Source: Karalla daura
Lineage: Eukaryota; Chordata; Actinopteri; Chaetodontiformes; Leiognathidae
Direction of reading: 5' to 3'
Length of the DNA stretch: 64,000 nt
Assembly: GCA_029224185.1 (NCBI GenBank)
Contig: CM055195.1
Location: 1,976,317 to 2,040,316, forward strand
The stretch's first letter is position 1; each line of letters starts with the position of its first letter. The notes beneath the pieces were generated by a model, which worked only from the letters and a program-made list of their open reading frames with translations, ran no database searches and had not been told where the DNA came from. The translations under genes were made by a program, and so were the position numbers. Positions 1 to 11,060 of this stretch are shown here, one piece after another.

Positions 1-485
1 GACCCAGGCCAGACCCAGACTCAGGCCCAGGCCCAGACCAGACCCAGACCAGACCCAGACCCAGACCCAGACCCAGACCCAGACCCAGGCCAGACCCAGA
101 CTCAGGCCCAGGCCCAGACCAGACCCAGACCAGACCCAGACCCAGACCCAGACCCAGACCCAGACCCAGACCCAGACCCAGACGACCCAGACCCAGACCC
201 AGACCAGACCCAGACCCAGACCCAGACCCAGACCCAGACCCAGACCCAGACCCAGGCCCAGACCCAGACCCAGACCCAGACCCAGACCCAGACCCAGACC
301 CAGACCCAGACCAGACCCAGACCCAGGCCCAGACCCAGACCTAGGCCCAGACCCAGGCCCAGACCCAGACCCAGACCCAGACCCAGACCCAGACCCAGAC
401 CAGACCCAGACCCAGGCCCAGACCCAGACCTAGGCCCAGACCCAGACTCAGACCCAGGCCCAGACCCAGGCCCAGACCCAGGCCT
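1..485. repeat. CCCAGA hexanucleotide minisatellite
   Basis: Degenerate tandem array of the hexamer CCCAGA with CCCAGG variants and occasional 5-bp units (CCAGA). There is higher-order structure: the pattern starting at base 1 recurs at base 82 (81-bp shift), and the pattern starting near 309 recurs near 399 (90-bp shift). All three forward frames of the pure unit are stop-free (Pro-Arg, Pro-Asp or Thr-Gln repeats). Stops arise only at the two CCTAGG variants (340-345, 429-434), in one frame each. The left edge is cut by the window. Confidence 0.95.
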
Positions 486-539
486 GGCTCCGACTCTAAC
501 CAGGGCCCAAACCAGAACTACGCTGTGGATAGCATCTAG
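345..539 (+). other. possible 3'-terminal coding segment after the hexamer array
   Basis: A forward frame leaves the hexamer array and ends in the natural-looking tail GSDSNQGPNQNYAVDSI before TAG at 537-539. AATAAA follows at 614-619, about 75 bases on, as expected for a short 3' UTR. The frame reads Thr-Gln repeats from 345, switches to Pro-Arg after the 5-bp unit at about 399, and is closed upstream by TAG at 342-344. If this is an exon, either it starts inside the array or the array length is misassembled. I do not recognise the protein. The other frames end in less convincing tails. A chance open frame is quite possible. Confidence 0.2.
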
Positions 540-1675
540 AAAACAATAATCTCAAGAAGTCGTTTTTTTCTTCCATGAAACAGGGGAAAAATATTAAACT
601 GCATCTCTCATAGAATAAAATCTGCTTGGCACGACTAAGGTATTCAGAGCTGTGCTTTATGCATGAACTGCTGGATAGGACATGTTAAAAATAAATAAAT
701 GAATAAATAAGACTAAATTTAACTTTTTTTGTTAAATGCAGTGATTTTACTCTGACACAGTGCAGCTAGTTCAGCTGGAGCTGATATCAAGTTGGTTTGT
801 AGAATCTGTAAATGAGATTTCATTCAGATGATTTATTTATCCGACCCATAACTGGCTCTAACTTACTCCAGCTTAAGATACTGAAAAGTTACTGACTCCT
901 CAGAGCAGGTTTGACTCTTTCAAACTGGCCTGGTGAGTTTCAGTTCTATACCATGAATGAGCAAAAGAGGTTTTGGGGAACTTATAATAGCAGGATCTGA
1001 GGCTCTGAGCAGCCTGACACTGAGGACAGAGCTGTGTGTGTGTAAAAAGCAGCTGAAAAACAGCAACATAACTCCTGTTAGAGCATCCTGTAGCTCATCG
1101 ATGAATCCATGAACGTGAGGAGCGTGGTTTCACTCCGGCTTCACTCATTAACAGTAAACAGGATGCAGCTGCTTAAATAGGCCGTATTGACACAAGTGAC
1201 GTGACTCAAATTCCTTATTGAACAACGATGTGAGATCTGAGGGAAAGGCTGATGGATGCTCGAGCCTTTTTACTGGAGGAAGGCATGAAACAATAAAAAT
1301 AATCAATCATAAATGTAACAAAAAACACCTCAGAGAGCAGGTCTCTACCACTGTCACCCATCACTGTTAACATATGGTCAGTAATGTAAGTTCATTCATT
1401 CCATTGAATGTTCATAGTTGATCCATTCATTCATCTTCACCTCTACCTCAGGGGGGCAGAGGTGAAGAGGAGGTCAGGGGTCACACCATTCACTCTCACA
1501 TTCACACCTATGGACTATGTATAGTGTCCAGTTGACCTTGTGTTTGGACATGTATAGGCATACAAGCCTGGTAAACTATTCATGTTGTTTATCACAGTTT
1601 TCTTGCTGGAGTCGTGCACATGATGAATCAAAGCTCTGCTTCTCATAGTCGGCGTGCTGCACAGTCTCCAGAGGA
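540..1675. other. non-coding stretch, no gene seen
   Basis: Unique AT-leaning sequence. It contains the AATAAA at 614-619 and a short AATA/AATG-rich run at about 688-710. No open frame, RNA gene or transposon end was recognised. If the preceding tail is a real exon, the first part would be 3' UTR. Confidence 0.5.
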
Positions 1676-1716
1676 CCCCCCCCCGACCCCCCCCCCCGAC
1701 CCCCCCCCCACCCACC
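1676..1716. repeat. poly-C tract with three long C runs
   Basis: Runs of 9, 11 and 10 cytosines (1676-1684, 1687-1697, 1700-1709) separated by GA, then CCC triplets. The minus strand is therefore a G-run cluster of the kind that can fold into G-quadruplex structures. It makes spurious Pro-rich frames on one strand and Gly-rich frames on the other. Confidence 0.9.
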
Positions 1717-3753
1717 ACTGGACCAACATCACGCAGCTCGAGGTCAGTGTGTGGAGTTTTTAACTCTTCACGCCCCGGGTCCTTGACTCGGCCGGCAGCA
1801 TGGATGTCTGCAGCTCATCATAGTCCTGCAGCATCAGAGCATCCCTGGCCAGGTCTCCAGTTCTCAGACGTCAGGAATGAAACTGCTCCTTCACCGTCAT
1901 CACCTACAGAGCGTTCAGAGCCACGCTGCAGCAGCATTTAGAGGTGAAGACCTGTGATGTGGGGATGAAAGGAGATGGTGGCCCGGTGCGTGTTTTTAGA
2001 GCCAGGTGACACTTTCACTTTTAAAGTTCTACAACGTTTACTGTCTGCTGCTCACCTTTATATCTATCTGTGCCTGGAAACGAGCTTTTCAGCTCCGAAC
2101 CTTTCCATATTTGAAGCAGAGGTTAATTATCACCAATAATGAAGAGTATTGTACACAAAAATAAACCCAGATAAATAAGGAGCAGAACCTGTCACAACCT
2201 GTCATGTTCTCATTACTGTTCTTTGTCTGACAGGGTAAACAACACTAATCTACACTTCAAACATCTGTAAAATAAACAACCACATAAACAACGACATGTT
2301 TGCTATGTCTCCTGCTTTTTAAAAGTTTCAAAAAGTTTTCAAAAAGTTTCAGATTCGGTAAGTGGAATTGTAGACAGCTCTATAGTTTTATTTCACGTAG
2401 TAAAAGTGACATTTCTGAAATGTCGATCACGCACAACTGCGACTGACAGGTTTTTTCAATGTTTGGAGCGTGAGGATGTTTATGTTTCTGTCCCAGGTGG
2501 AAGCAGCAGCGACAGCAGGAGCTCTGTGACTCTCCATCAGTGAATTACAACATCTGCCTTTTGGAAGTCACACGCTGCATCTAAATGGTGACTTATCATT
2601 GTAAACCTGATCAAAAACACTAGCTGTGCCCTCCCTCCTAAACCACAGCCATAAATTAATTTCCAACAAGAAAACTCCTAAAGTGAGGAGCTGCACCTAA
2701 TGTGAACAGGCTGGGGGATAATTAGACTGGATCCAAAGCACCACTGACCTGAACTGGTCCAGACAGACACCAGCAGCTTTAATGGGCCTCCAATTAGCAG
2801 TCCCAGCCCTGGAGCAGGGATTCAGACATGGACTCCGCTATTTTCAGTTCAGTTCAGTTCAGAAACAGTCTGCAGCACAATGTCGTCCAGGCGCAGAGTT
2901 GCTTTTAGCACTACAGTGAATGGAGGCGTGAGAGGTCCGTCAGAGGAATGGCCAAGACGCTTGTTCAGATTCAGCTTTAATGGAGCATTAATGGCCGGAG
3001 GTGGGTGCAGGTTGGGTGGTGCATAAAACCAGTTCCCTGTAGACCTTCAGAGATCCTCATTAGCTGCAGAGGATATGCAGCTAATGAGCGAAGAAATACA
3101 GAAATATGACAGATTGGTACGTAACATCACACCATAGCCCAGCTTTCACAGTGTGAAACACACTGAAGACGTTTTCCCTGCGCCCTTCACAGCCAGCGTG
3201 ACCGGGTCCTTCCTGTGTCCTTGTGCCGGACATTGTGGCCGATCACATTGGAATTCACGCTTCACTCAAGAAAAACAGCATCATAATTGCCTCGGCTGTG
3301 CAGCGCCTCCGCTCGCTTTATTAAAAAGGTTTGTTGTCACCTCTTAAAATGATAAGTTCAGCCTAATGTCAGTGTCAGCGGTTTTGGTGATATAATGGGA
3401 ATTTGCGTGTCAAGTTTTCAGAGTTGTTCATATTCAAGGCGACGTCTCAGAATATTGAATCGCAATCATTTAACAAAAGACTTTGAAACGCGTTCAGAAT
3501 GAAACTCTGAAATGAGGCCGAGTCAGGGCAGATCTGCTGGGACCCTGGGATCAGCAACCTCTGATTTCAATGTCCATTATAACGGATGTGGTGAGTTTTC
3601 TCTTCTCTGTTTGTGAACAGACTCAACCGTGTATGTCAGTTCCGGTCAGGCTTGATGGATCAACACCATAAAATGAAGGAAACTTAAATTATTACCTTGA
3701 CCTGCTGCTGGAGGACTCACACTCACCAAATCAGATAAATAGATGAACAGATT
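1717..3753. other. non-coding stretch, minor short repeats only
   Basis: No credible gene. Minor structure: three imperfect copies of AAAAAGTTTC at about 2320-2351 and four copies of TTCAG at 2843-2862. The rest is unique sequence with ordinary fish base composition. Confidence 0.5.
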
Positions 3754-3889
3754 GATACTATGGTTATTAGGAGGTGAATAGATACTATGATTATTAGGAG
3801 GTGAATAGATACTATGGTTATTAGGAGGTGAATAGATACTATGGTTATTAGGAGGTGAATAGATACTATGGTTATTAGGAAGTGAATAG
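3754..3889. repeat. 27-bp tandem repeat, about 5 copies
   Basis: Unit begins GATACTATGGTTATTAGG and is 27 bp long. Five nearly identical copies carry one A/G change in the second and a GG-to-GA change in the last. Because 27 is a multiple of three, the minus strand reads an open nine-residue repeat (NNHSIYSPP), which accounts for an 89-residue open frame there. I regard that frame as a repeat artefact. Confidence 0.92.
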
Positions 3890-4070
3890 GAGCAACTGAC
3901 CAGGCAGTGACACATGTGACCTCAGGTGCTGCAGACTGACTCCAGGTCGTCCCTTCACACAGTATAACAGATGCATGATGTGGCAGTCACAGTTTCAAAT
4001 TAGATCTGAACTCGATCCAAATGAAACTCCTTCACCACTCGATGTACAAACCGTGTGAAGGGTAGGAATC

Positions 4071-4466
4071 ATGAAGAATGAAGCGTGGAGCTGCTGGTGG
4101 AGCTGCTCCTCAGACGCTCCTCTGCTGTGGTCGTCTGGGGCTCAGCGCTCATCGATTACAGAAGGTCGCCTCGCTAATGAGCGAAGGTCGGCCTCCTCTT
4201 CATCCGTCACTGTCGGCCTGAGTGGTGCGGCCTCTGCTGGGCTCTGCCCGTCTCCGCTCGGCTCTTTGTCTGGCGTGGGGCAGAATGTGGCGCGAGACGA
4301 GGACGAGTCAATGTTATCAGCATGCAACAGACGACAGCTCCGAGGGAGCCGCTGCTCTCAGCTGCTGATTACCCACAATCCTCCACGGGTGGACGGCCGC
4401 TCGCCACTCTGGAGAACAAACTGCGGCGCGCTGGGCGGCCATCTTACTAAGACGTTTAATGTTTGA
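4071..4466. other. GC/CpG-rich patch with overlapping open frames on both strands
   Basis: This contains the longest non-repetitive open frame of the window, 131 codons from ATG at 4071 on the plus strand. The minus strand is also open and coding-like. A frame beginning with AAGATGGCC (ATG within about 4437-4445, good Kozak context, overlapping a YY1-like site) runs 41 codons. A second minus frame spans about 4142-4327 (residues such as DEEEADLRSLARRPSVIDER), meets one TGA, and continues open through residues such as APDDHSRGASEEQLHQQLH. High GC suppresses stops in every frame, so this may be a CpG-rich promoter or a decayed exon rather than a gene. No family is recognised on either strand. 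Confidence 0.25.
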
Positions 4467-5589
4467 CATGACTAATGTCGAGGAGCCGAAGAGGCCAAAA
4501 GACCAAATCCTGGTCTTTGTCCTCAACTCACTGCAAACGTTTCGGTTAATTTCTCATCGTTAGTGTTCAGCTTTAGACTTTAATCCCAGAGCTAAGCGCC
4601 TCACATCTTATTTCACGACGGCTGCCACTGACATTATCTGGCTGCACGAGCAGACAATTTCACTTGTTTTGTGGATCTTTTTTCCTCAGACTTTGTGTTT
4701 TTATCTCGTGTTTAGACGCCCACCTTTTTGCAGTGCAATTTAAAATGCCCAAAGATCAACAAAACAGCAACGATAACAACATGAATGAATAAATGTATGA
4801 ATGATGAATGAATGAATAAGTGGAAAGCCTTGAGCACATGTATAGATATATAGTAAATAGTGTAGTTGTGACTGGACTCATTCTATGCTGCTCAGTCTCA
4901 CCCACCCCTCCTCACACTGCCAGGCTGAGCATCAGGAGAAATGTGCTCTTATAGTTTTGCCTGAGGAAGCTTCACACGTCGGGATGGAGCCAGTGACTCT
5001 GACGGGCGGAGGGCTGCTCTGCCCAGGGGCCACAGTCGGCCTCTTCACACCCATCACTGGCTCTGATAATTAGTAGTAGCCTCACAGTAGTAGCAGCTCA
5101 TGCACACGTGGTGTAGTCCCACGTTTTGAAGTTCAAAGTGGTCCAGTTGGGTGTTAAACCTCCAGTCTAGTAGAGACGGACACAGATAGTCAGAGTGGAG
5201 CCGGGCTGGGACTCAGCTGGGGTTGGTAGCTCCATCTCGCCTGGAGCTGCTGCTCCTCACGTTCTGGAGGAGAAACGATTAGGGTACTGTGTGAACCTGG
5301 ACCCTCCCATCAGTTCTTTACTCCCACTCACAACATGCTTGATTTAGTCTGCACATCTTTATCAGACTCTTGTTCTGATGAAATACCTACAGACTTCACC
5401 TCGACCTAGTGGAAAACTATGAGTAGAGGATCTGATATGTGGTTGCTCTGCCAACGATGAACAATAACCACTGTCTCTTTTTGTGAGCAACAAATGCCTG
5501 GACAAAAACATTATGTGGACATGTCTCAACTAAACTCACTTGTCTAAACTGACTCATGTTTCTGCTAGATATTGATCTTATCATGTCAT
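4467..5589. other. non-coding stretch, nothing distinctive
   Basis: Unique sequence with a short GAAT-rich run at about 4783-4822. No gene, RNA or transposon end seen. Confidence 0.5.
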
Positions 5590-5594
5590 CCTGG

Positions 5595-5745
5595 ATGCCC
5601 TTATATCTGTAATATTAGCAGAAGACTATCACATGCACTATTGTTATTTATAATATTACTTGTTGGCTGTTACTGGGAGCTCAGTAACTACGTTTCTATC
5701 ATTTCCATGTATGTGCAGACTGGACAATAAAATCATTTTGAAAAA
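5595..5745 (+). mobile_element. L2-like LINE 3' end (fragment)
   Basis: The sequence runs through a 'cttgttggctgttactgg' style segment to a terminal 'gactggacaataaaatc' and then an A-rich stretch. This is the form of 3' UTR tails seen in teleost L2-group LINEs, recognised from memory. No coding remnant is visible upstream, so this would be a 5'-truncated insertion. The left boundary is approximate and the family is unassigned. Confidence 0.5.
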
Positions 5746-5760
5746 AAGGAAAGAAAAGGA

Positions 5761-8200
5761 AATGTGTTCTGGGATCCTGCAGAAACAGAGCTGATCATGC
5801 AATGATGGAAAATTATGATGAATATTGTATTAATTTCAGCCCCTAAACGCCACACTCTGGAGCTTAAAGTAAATACTTCAGAACAAGCATGTGTATGTAT
5901 TAACATAAATCAATGAAAGCCACTGATTCCATAAACAGGCTTTCTAGGAGCAATAAGCTTGATATTTACTGCTCTCAAGCTCAAACGTGCGACAGAACCT
6001 GCAGGGGGCTGCTGATCGATACCAATAACTCTGTTCAGGGTTTGATTTCTCTGCCTGACCCCGGCTGACGCGTCCAGGACTAAACACCTTCACTCTCTTC
6101 ACCATCAGAGTCACGTCCAGGCCACGAGCATTCATGAGCAGACGATGGGAGGGGACGATTTGTGACTCTGTGTTCATCATGATTATGGATGACTTGTGAT
6201 GTGGTTGTATTTCTTTATAAATGAGAAGCTTTATTTCCAGGAGCAAAGCGTGACATTGACCTTGCTGCTCATTTAGCAGCTGCACAGACAAGCATCAGAG
6301 CGTCACTGGTTCATACAGCCACAGCTTGAAACTCCTCGTGTGGACGTCTGATGGCCGCAGACGCCAGGCAGAGACCGTCGCAGCTTTGAGCTCGGACGTC
6401 TTTGTGCTCTTTGGCTTCGTCAGATGTTCCAAGGAGCCGGGATCAGTTGCATTGTTATCGACTGGTTGAGCAGCAACAAAAGAGTTTGCAGCAGAACTGA
6501 AGTTTTATTTCTTGGTTTGTGTTTGACACAGAGATCATTATTATCCAGATCTGTCTTCTCTTTTCATCAGGAAACTGTTGCTAATCACAGTGAAGAACAG
6601 CTGTGTTGTTGGCTGCTTGAAACACAAAGTTCACAAAGTTCTGAAACTGCAAAAAGCTGCACAAGTGAAATACTTGTTTGCCTCCCAGAAGAATTACAGC
6701 TTATTATACGTGTGTTACAATGAATACTGGATCAAATTTACCAGGATTAGCTTCCAACAGCACTGGAGGCTCCTGGTCATTACTGCAGGAACATCTGTGG
6801 CCACTGCAGACGTGATGCTGCAGGTTAACGTCTCTTCTGCCCATCTTATAAAAAATGAACTTGGTGTCATCTGAGCCTAATGCAAACCAGAAGTATAAAG
6901 TCATTAAGCTCAGCACTTAATGTTAGTGATAAAGAGTCAAGATGATCACCACCACAACACTCTGACCTCAACAAACACTAAAACCTGAAGTGCTGATTAA
7001 CGGTGATATAATAAAGACTGTTAAAGGATTCAGTCACTGGGACTGTCCGCTTCCATCTTGTACCATCACATGTTGGGTGAATCAGCTGACTGCATCAACA
7101 TTAGGAACAAACGTTTGACTCGACCTTCAGCACAGGGTGTGTGTTGCTTGGTTGCTCTCTTCACTGATTGAACTACCTTTAAATTTGTTAAAAATAAGTG
7201 AAGATAAATCGATCCCTAGTGACGGTTCCCTTCAGGGAACTCGAGGTTGGAGCATTGGACAGAGCATTCAGACAATATATAGCAAGTCATTACTGCAGGT
7301 GTACAAATATTCATGTAAATGCTCTTTGTGTTCTCACTAAACACCACCACGCTGAGATGCCTCCTCTCCTCAGCCTCAGCTCAGACGACTTGATTGGACA
7401 ATGAAATATGGACAGAGAGGAACCTACCAAGGCTGTTTTCTCCATATTCAGCTGATGAACCTCGACTGCTCTCTTTCATCCACAGAAACAAACAAACTGG
7501 GGAAGAAAGAACATGCAGCCACAGGAGCTGTCTGCTGCCAGACGGAGGTAAATGCAAAGAAAACACTTAATAGGAACTAATGGGCTCCTTTACACACTCT
7601 GTGTTTCTGTGTAATTTACCTTCCTTATAGTGGTCACAGCTGACAGCAGCAGTAAAGATTAGAGATGCTCTCTCTCCACATGCCTGCACCCACTCTGGCA
7701 CCGCGGCACGTTTTTCTATTGTGGCTCGTACATTGTTGGCTCGGCGGGCGGACGCCAGAATCAGAATTGTGCTGGAAACGCACCAAACCACATTTGGGAT
7801 CGTCTCTCTTTCCAAAAGGTGTTGGCAGGATTATGTGGAGGCTCCTGTATGGATGCAGCTTTAAACAAACAAGAGCACAATCCCCTGCGATTACGGCTGA
7901 AGCCCAGAAGGTTCAAATACATTACGCCTATTGGAACAGAGCAGTAAATTACACTTAGCAGATGCTGGCTGCACTTAAATCCTCACACACACCAGGTGGA
8001 AGAGGAGAAGCCCACAACAGCTGGTAGCAGCTCACACAGAAAAACTAACAAAAAATATGTGGGCCTTGATTGTCCCTCACTTTAGCTCATTTCAACCTTT
8101 ATTTTCTCATTGTTGAGCAGTTCAGAGTTGTTATACAGATGGTAAACTGCAGCATTTTAATAGTGTGCTGAGGGCAGGAGATGGTTCAGTGCTGAAGACG
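5761..8200. other. non-coding stretch, no gene seen
   Basis: Open frames of 60-115 codons occur here on both strands but none resembles a known protein. A 7-bp-arm hairpin (GTTCCCT TC AGGGAAC) lies at 7225-7240. A CTCF-core-like CCTGCAGGGGGC lies at 5998-6009, a weak match. Confidence 0.5.
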
Positions 8201-8275
8201 TCTATATATATTTAAATCTAATCTGTCTATATATATATTATATTATATATATATGTATATATATAGTCTAAATCT
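8201..8275. repeat. TA-rich low-complexity tract
   Basis: Interrupted TATATA runs bracketed by two copies of the segment AAATCTAA. It is self-complementary over much of its length and could extrude hairpins. Confidence 0.75.
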
Positions 8276-8457
8276 AAAGCCACACACCTTTTACCACAAT
8301 AGGGTCATAGATCCAGCACATGCATCAGTCCATCACTGTGAATATATGTGCACATATAAAATAACGTTTACAGTAGAATTAGCATGAAATGAAGGAATCT
8401 GGCTTATTAAACACACTAATTAGGAATCAGTACATTAACTCTTGTAGAGTCCTCTAG

Positions 8458-8465
8458 TGACGTCA
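8458..8465. promoter_or_regulatory. palindromic CRE site
   Basis: Exact TGACGTCA, the full cAMP-response element bound by CREB/ATF dimers, in the extended context GTGACGTCAC. No TATA box or convincing transcript start is visible nearby, so function is unproven. Confidence 0.3.
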
Positions 8466-9845
8466 CATAATTCTTCTGAAATCTCGTAACATGAGGTTCC
8501 ACTCTGAGGAAGATGGACGTCCAGAACATAGTCTTCTTAGATCTTTGAATCAGAAACAGTTGAGTCTCCTCCTCTGTCCATCTGGTCTGAAGGGAACTGG
8601 TCGTGTAAAATAGATTATTGTTTTAAGATTTTTTTGCTTGAAAAAGCCAAAGTGTACAAGCTCAACAAAAACAGAGCTTGAAAATAGACTGATGAAATTT
8701 AAGGACTGCAATTATGACAGATTGATGATGATTTCCTTGATGTTGCCTCAGGATTGTTTTTAAAAGCAGCTTTACTCTGTAAATAAACTCTGTGATGTGA
8801 CTGTGAATGGATCAGTTTCCTTGAATCTGAGCGTGAAGGTGTCAGATTGCTCCTGGCGTCTGGTTTGGACTGAGCTGATGACTGGATATTACGTGCAGCT
8901 GTCTGAGGGACCTGGAGCCAGATGTTGAGTGATCCTGTGCGTGGCAGTAATAAGGAGGGAAGTAGACGCTCACTTACGTTGCCTCGGAGCGTGCCTGGGA
9001 GGGCTGTCTCCACATGACGCTGCCCCGCGGCTCTGAGCAAACGCCTCGACTGCCACTAACTGCAAAACATCAGCTACCGCCTCAGACCCGGCTCCACATC
9101 TGTGTAATGAGCAGCTGATCAATCCACTCAGCCTCTCTCTCACTCTGCACCGGCCTTATTGGGCTGCTCCGTGATCTGTGGAATATCAAAGTATGTCAAC
9201 GGGAAGAATTTAATGAGGTCTGAGAAGCCAGGCTGAGTGGATGCATTACAGCCATCCCAGTCACCTGTGGGTCTGATTAGAGCCGCTGTGTGGCTTCATC
9301 CTTGGACGTGGGATTGTCTCGTCCAGATGTGTTCAGGGACCAGGTGCCTGGATCTGTCGACCTCGCCCTGAAATTTCAACCATGTAAAAACAAAAACTGT
9401 CTTTTTACAGCATTTATCAGACTCTTGAGTCTGAGGTTCTATCTTTTGCTGTAGTTACAAATAAGATGTTTCTGGAGTTTCCACAGAGGATTACGTAGCT
9501 TCTGTTGTAGCGCTAGCACGGTGCTACATGGGTCACCGGTCAGAGAGGCGGGGCTATGACATCATCGTATCGCTCCTGGGTGTCCACACAAATACACTGG
9601 GGAAGCCTTCCCAGGTTCACTCACTCAACAATAGGTCAACAATAGGTCTATCAGACACTGCTAAAGTTTGTCTGATTAAATCTGTATCTATGTGGATGGG
9701 CCTAAAAACCAATCAAAGTTGCCATGGTGTAGGTGTTATCCTCTGAAAATACCCAGCAGACACAGACCGGTCTGCAGGTGCAGATGTCGGGCCCCTATGA
9801 ACCACAGCTAGCAACGAGACACCCTTGCAGAGTTGTATAATATTC
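8466..9845. other. non-coding stretch
   Basis: No gene. A small promoter-like cluster lies near 9540-9566 (a GGCGGGGC GC-box-like site followed by a TGACATCATC AP-1/ATF-like site), but no matching coding exon was found. Confidence 0.45.
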
Positions 9846-9899
9846 TGAGAGAGACAGAGAGACAGAGACGGAGAGGGACAGAGACAGAGAGGGCAGAGT
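9846..9899. repeat. GAGACA-type purine-rich tract
   Basis: Imperfect tandem GAGA/GACAGA repeats, all purine apart from scattered C. It produces spurious Arg/Glu and Ser/Leu rich frames. Confidence 0.85.
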
Positions 9900-10640
9900 G
9901 CTGGGGCAGCTGGGAGCGGGTGGATGTGGACAGCTCAGACCGAGGCGGAGCAGCATGTGGAAGCAGCTGTTGTCTGCCACCTGCTTCCTTCACAGAGGAC
10001 TCAAAGACTACAGAGCTCTGCAGCCCCGCTCTGCCTCTCTGTGCCCTAACAAATGTTAGGTAATAATCCAATTACAGCACTAATTTGTGGATGTGGTGCT
10101 ATTAAAGTGACGAAACTCCTAACTTTGCATGATAAATATTAAACTGTGGAGTGTGAAATGTATTTTCAGCAGGGTGGGAGATAGCAGAGACCACCAGCCA
10201 AGGACCGTTGTTCTATTAATAGATCTGAAGCGCTGCACGTCCCTCACAAACTCACAAACCGTCTTTTATGTTTCGGAGGCTGCAGATCTCTTGGACACGC
10301 GTGAAACCTGACTTTAAGTAATAGCTTTAGATGAGATGTAGGCATGCAAGTGTCACCTCCTCCTGAGGCAAATCTGATGTAAAGAAAGTCCCGGGCCACC
10401 CACAGGCGATGGCAGCACAGCCTCAGACTGCTGCTCTGTGGAGACGGCTGAGGGTGGTGACAGCAACACTCATGTGAAGGTTTAGAGGAGCGAGCTTGAG
10501 AGACAGATTTACAAATCCTGTTTACTGTCACACCTCCACACACATCATCGGACTGATCCTGGAGAATTTAAGATTTACAACTTGAAATCTAATTTGTCAG
10601 ACTTGTCTTGAAAAGTTCACACGAGGTCTAAAGCGAACAA

Positions 10641-10705
10641 CTGCGCTCATGACTCATCAATAAATCACTAATTAAAGATGTGCATTAATAACAACGGTCC
10701 CTGAG
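10641..10705. promoter_or_regulatory. duplicated homeobox/AP-1 module, copy 1
   Basis: Begins CTGCGCTCATGACTCATC, holding a TGACTCA AP-1 site, then CTAATTAA (homeodomain core), TTAATA and a CCCTG. The same ordered words recur about 370 bp downstream. Confidence 0.35.
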
Positions 10706-11008
10706 ACGTCTTCACATCAGCTTAGAGCACCTATTAGATTAGATTAGATTGATGGTCTCTGTGCATAGCCACACACTCCACTTTTCTTTCTTTTCTCGCT
10801 GCAGTTTGTTGTCATATTTATCCACTTAGTTTTGGTGCAATTTGTAGAGTTGTGCAGTAAGAGGCTCATTCATTTGCTCAATCTACTCTAATGTGTTTGA
10901 GTCTGAAGCTGTATGTATATTTTGAAGAGTTTGAGCAAGAGTAAAAGTTTTGTAGCTGTTGTCATGATGGCGCGGAGCAGCAGGTACCCATCGGGTCAGA
11001 GAGAGCAC

Positions 11009-11060
11009 CTGCGCTCATGATTCACTAATTAATCAAGAGTGGTGTTAATAGGCCCTGCAG
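11009..11060. promoter_or_regulatory. duplicated homeobox module, copy 2
   Basis: Begins CTGCGCTCATGATTCACTAA and keeps TAATTAA, TTAATA and CCCTG in the order of copy 1. It lacks about 10 bp in the middle, and the AP-1 core is changed to TGATTCA. Confidence 0.35.

Noticed and set aside
5998..6010. CTCF-like core CCTGCAGGGGGC
   Set aside because: Only the core matches. The flanking consensus positions do not, and a window this size will contain several such partial matches by chance.
7225..7240. GTTCCCT-TC-AGGGAAC hairpin as a possible SINE or MITE mark
   Set aside because: Similar words are common in fish genomes, but no element boundaries or second terminal repeat could be found here.
7895..7912. 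GGTTCAAATAC as a tRNA B-box
   Set aside because: No matching A-box at the right distance and no cloverleaf could be built.
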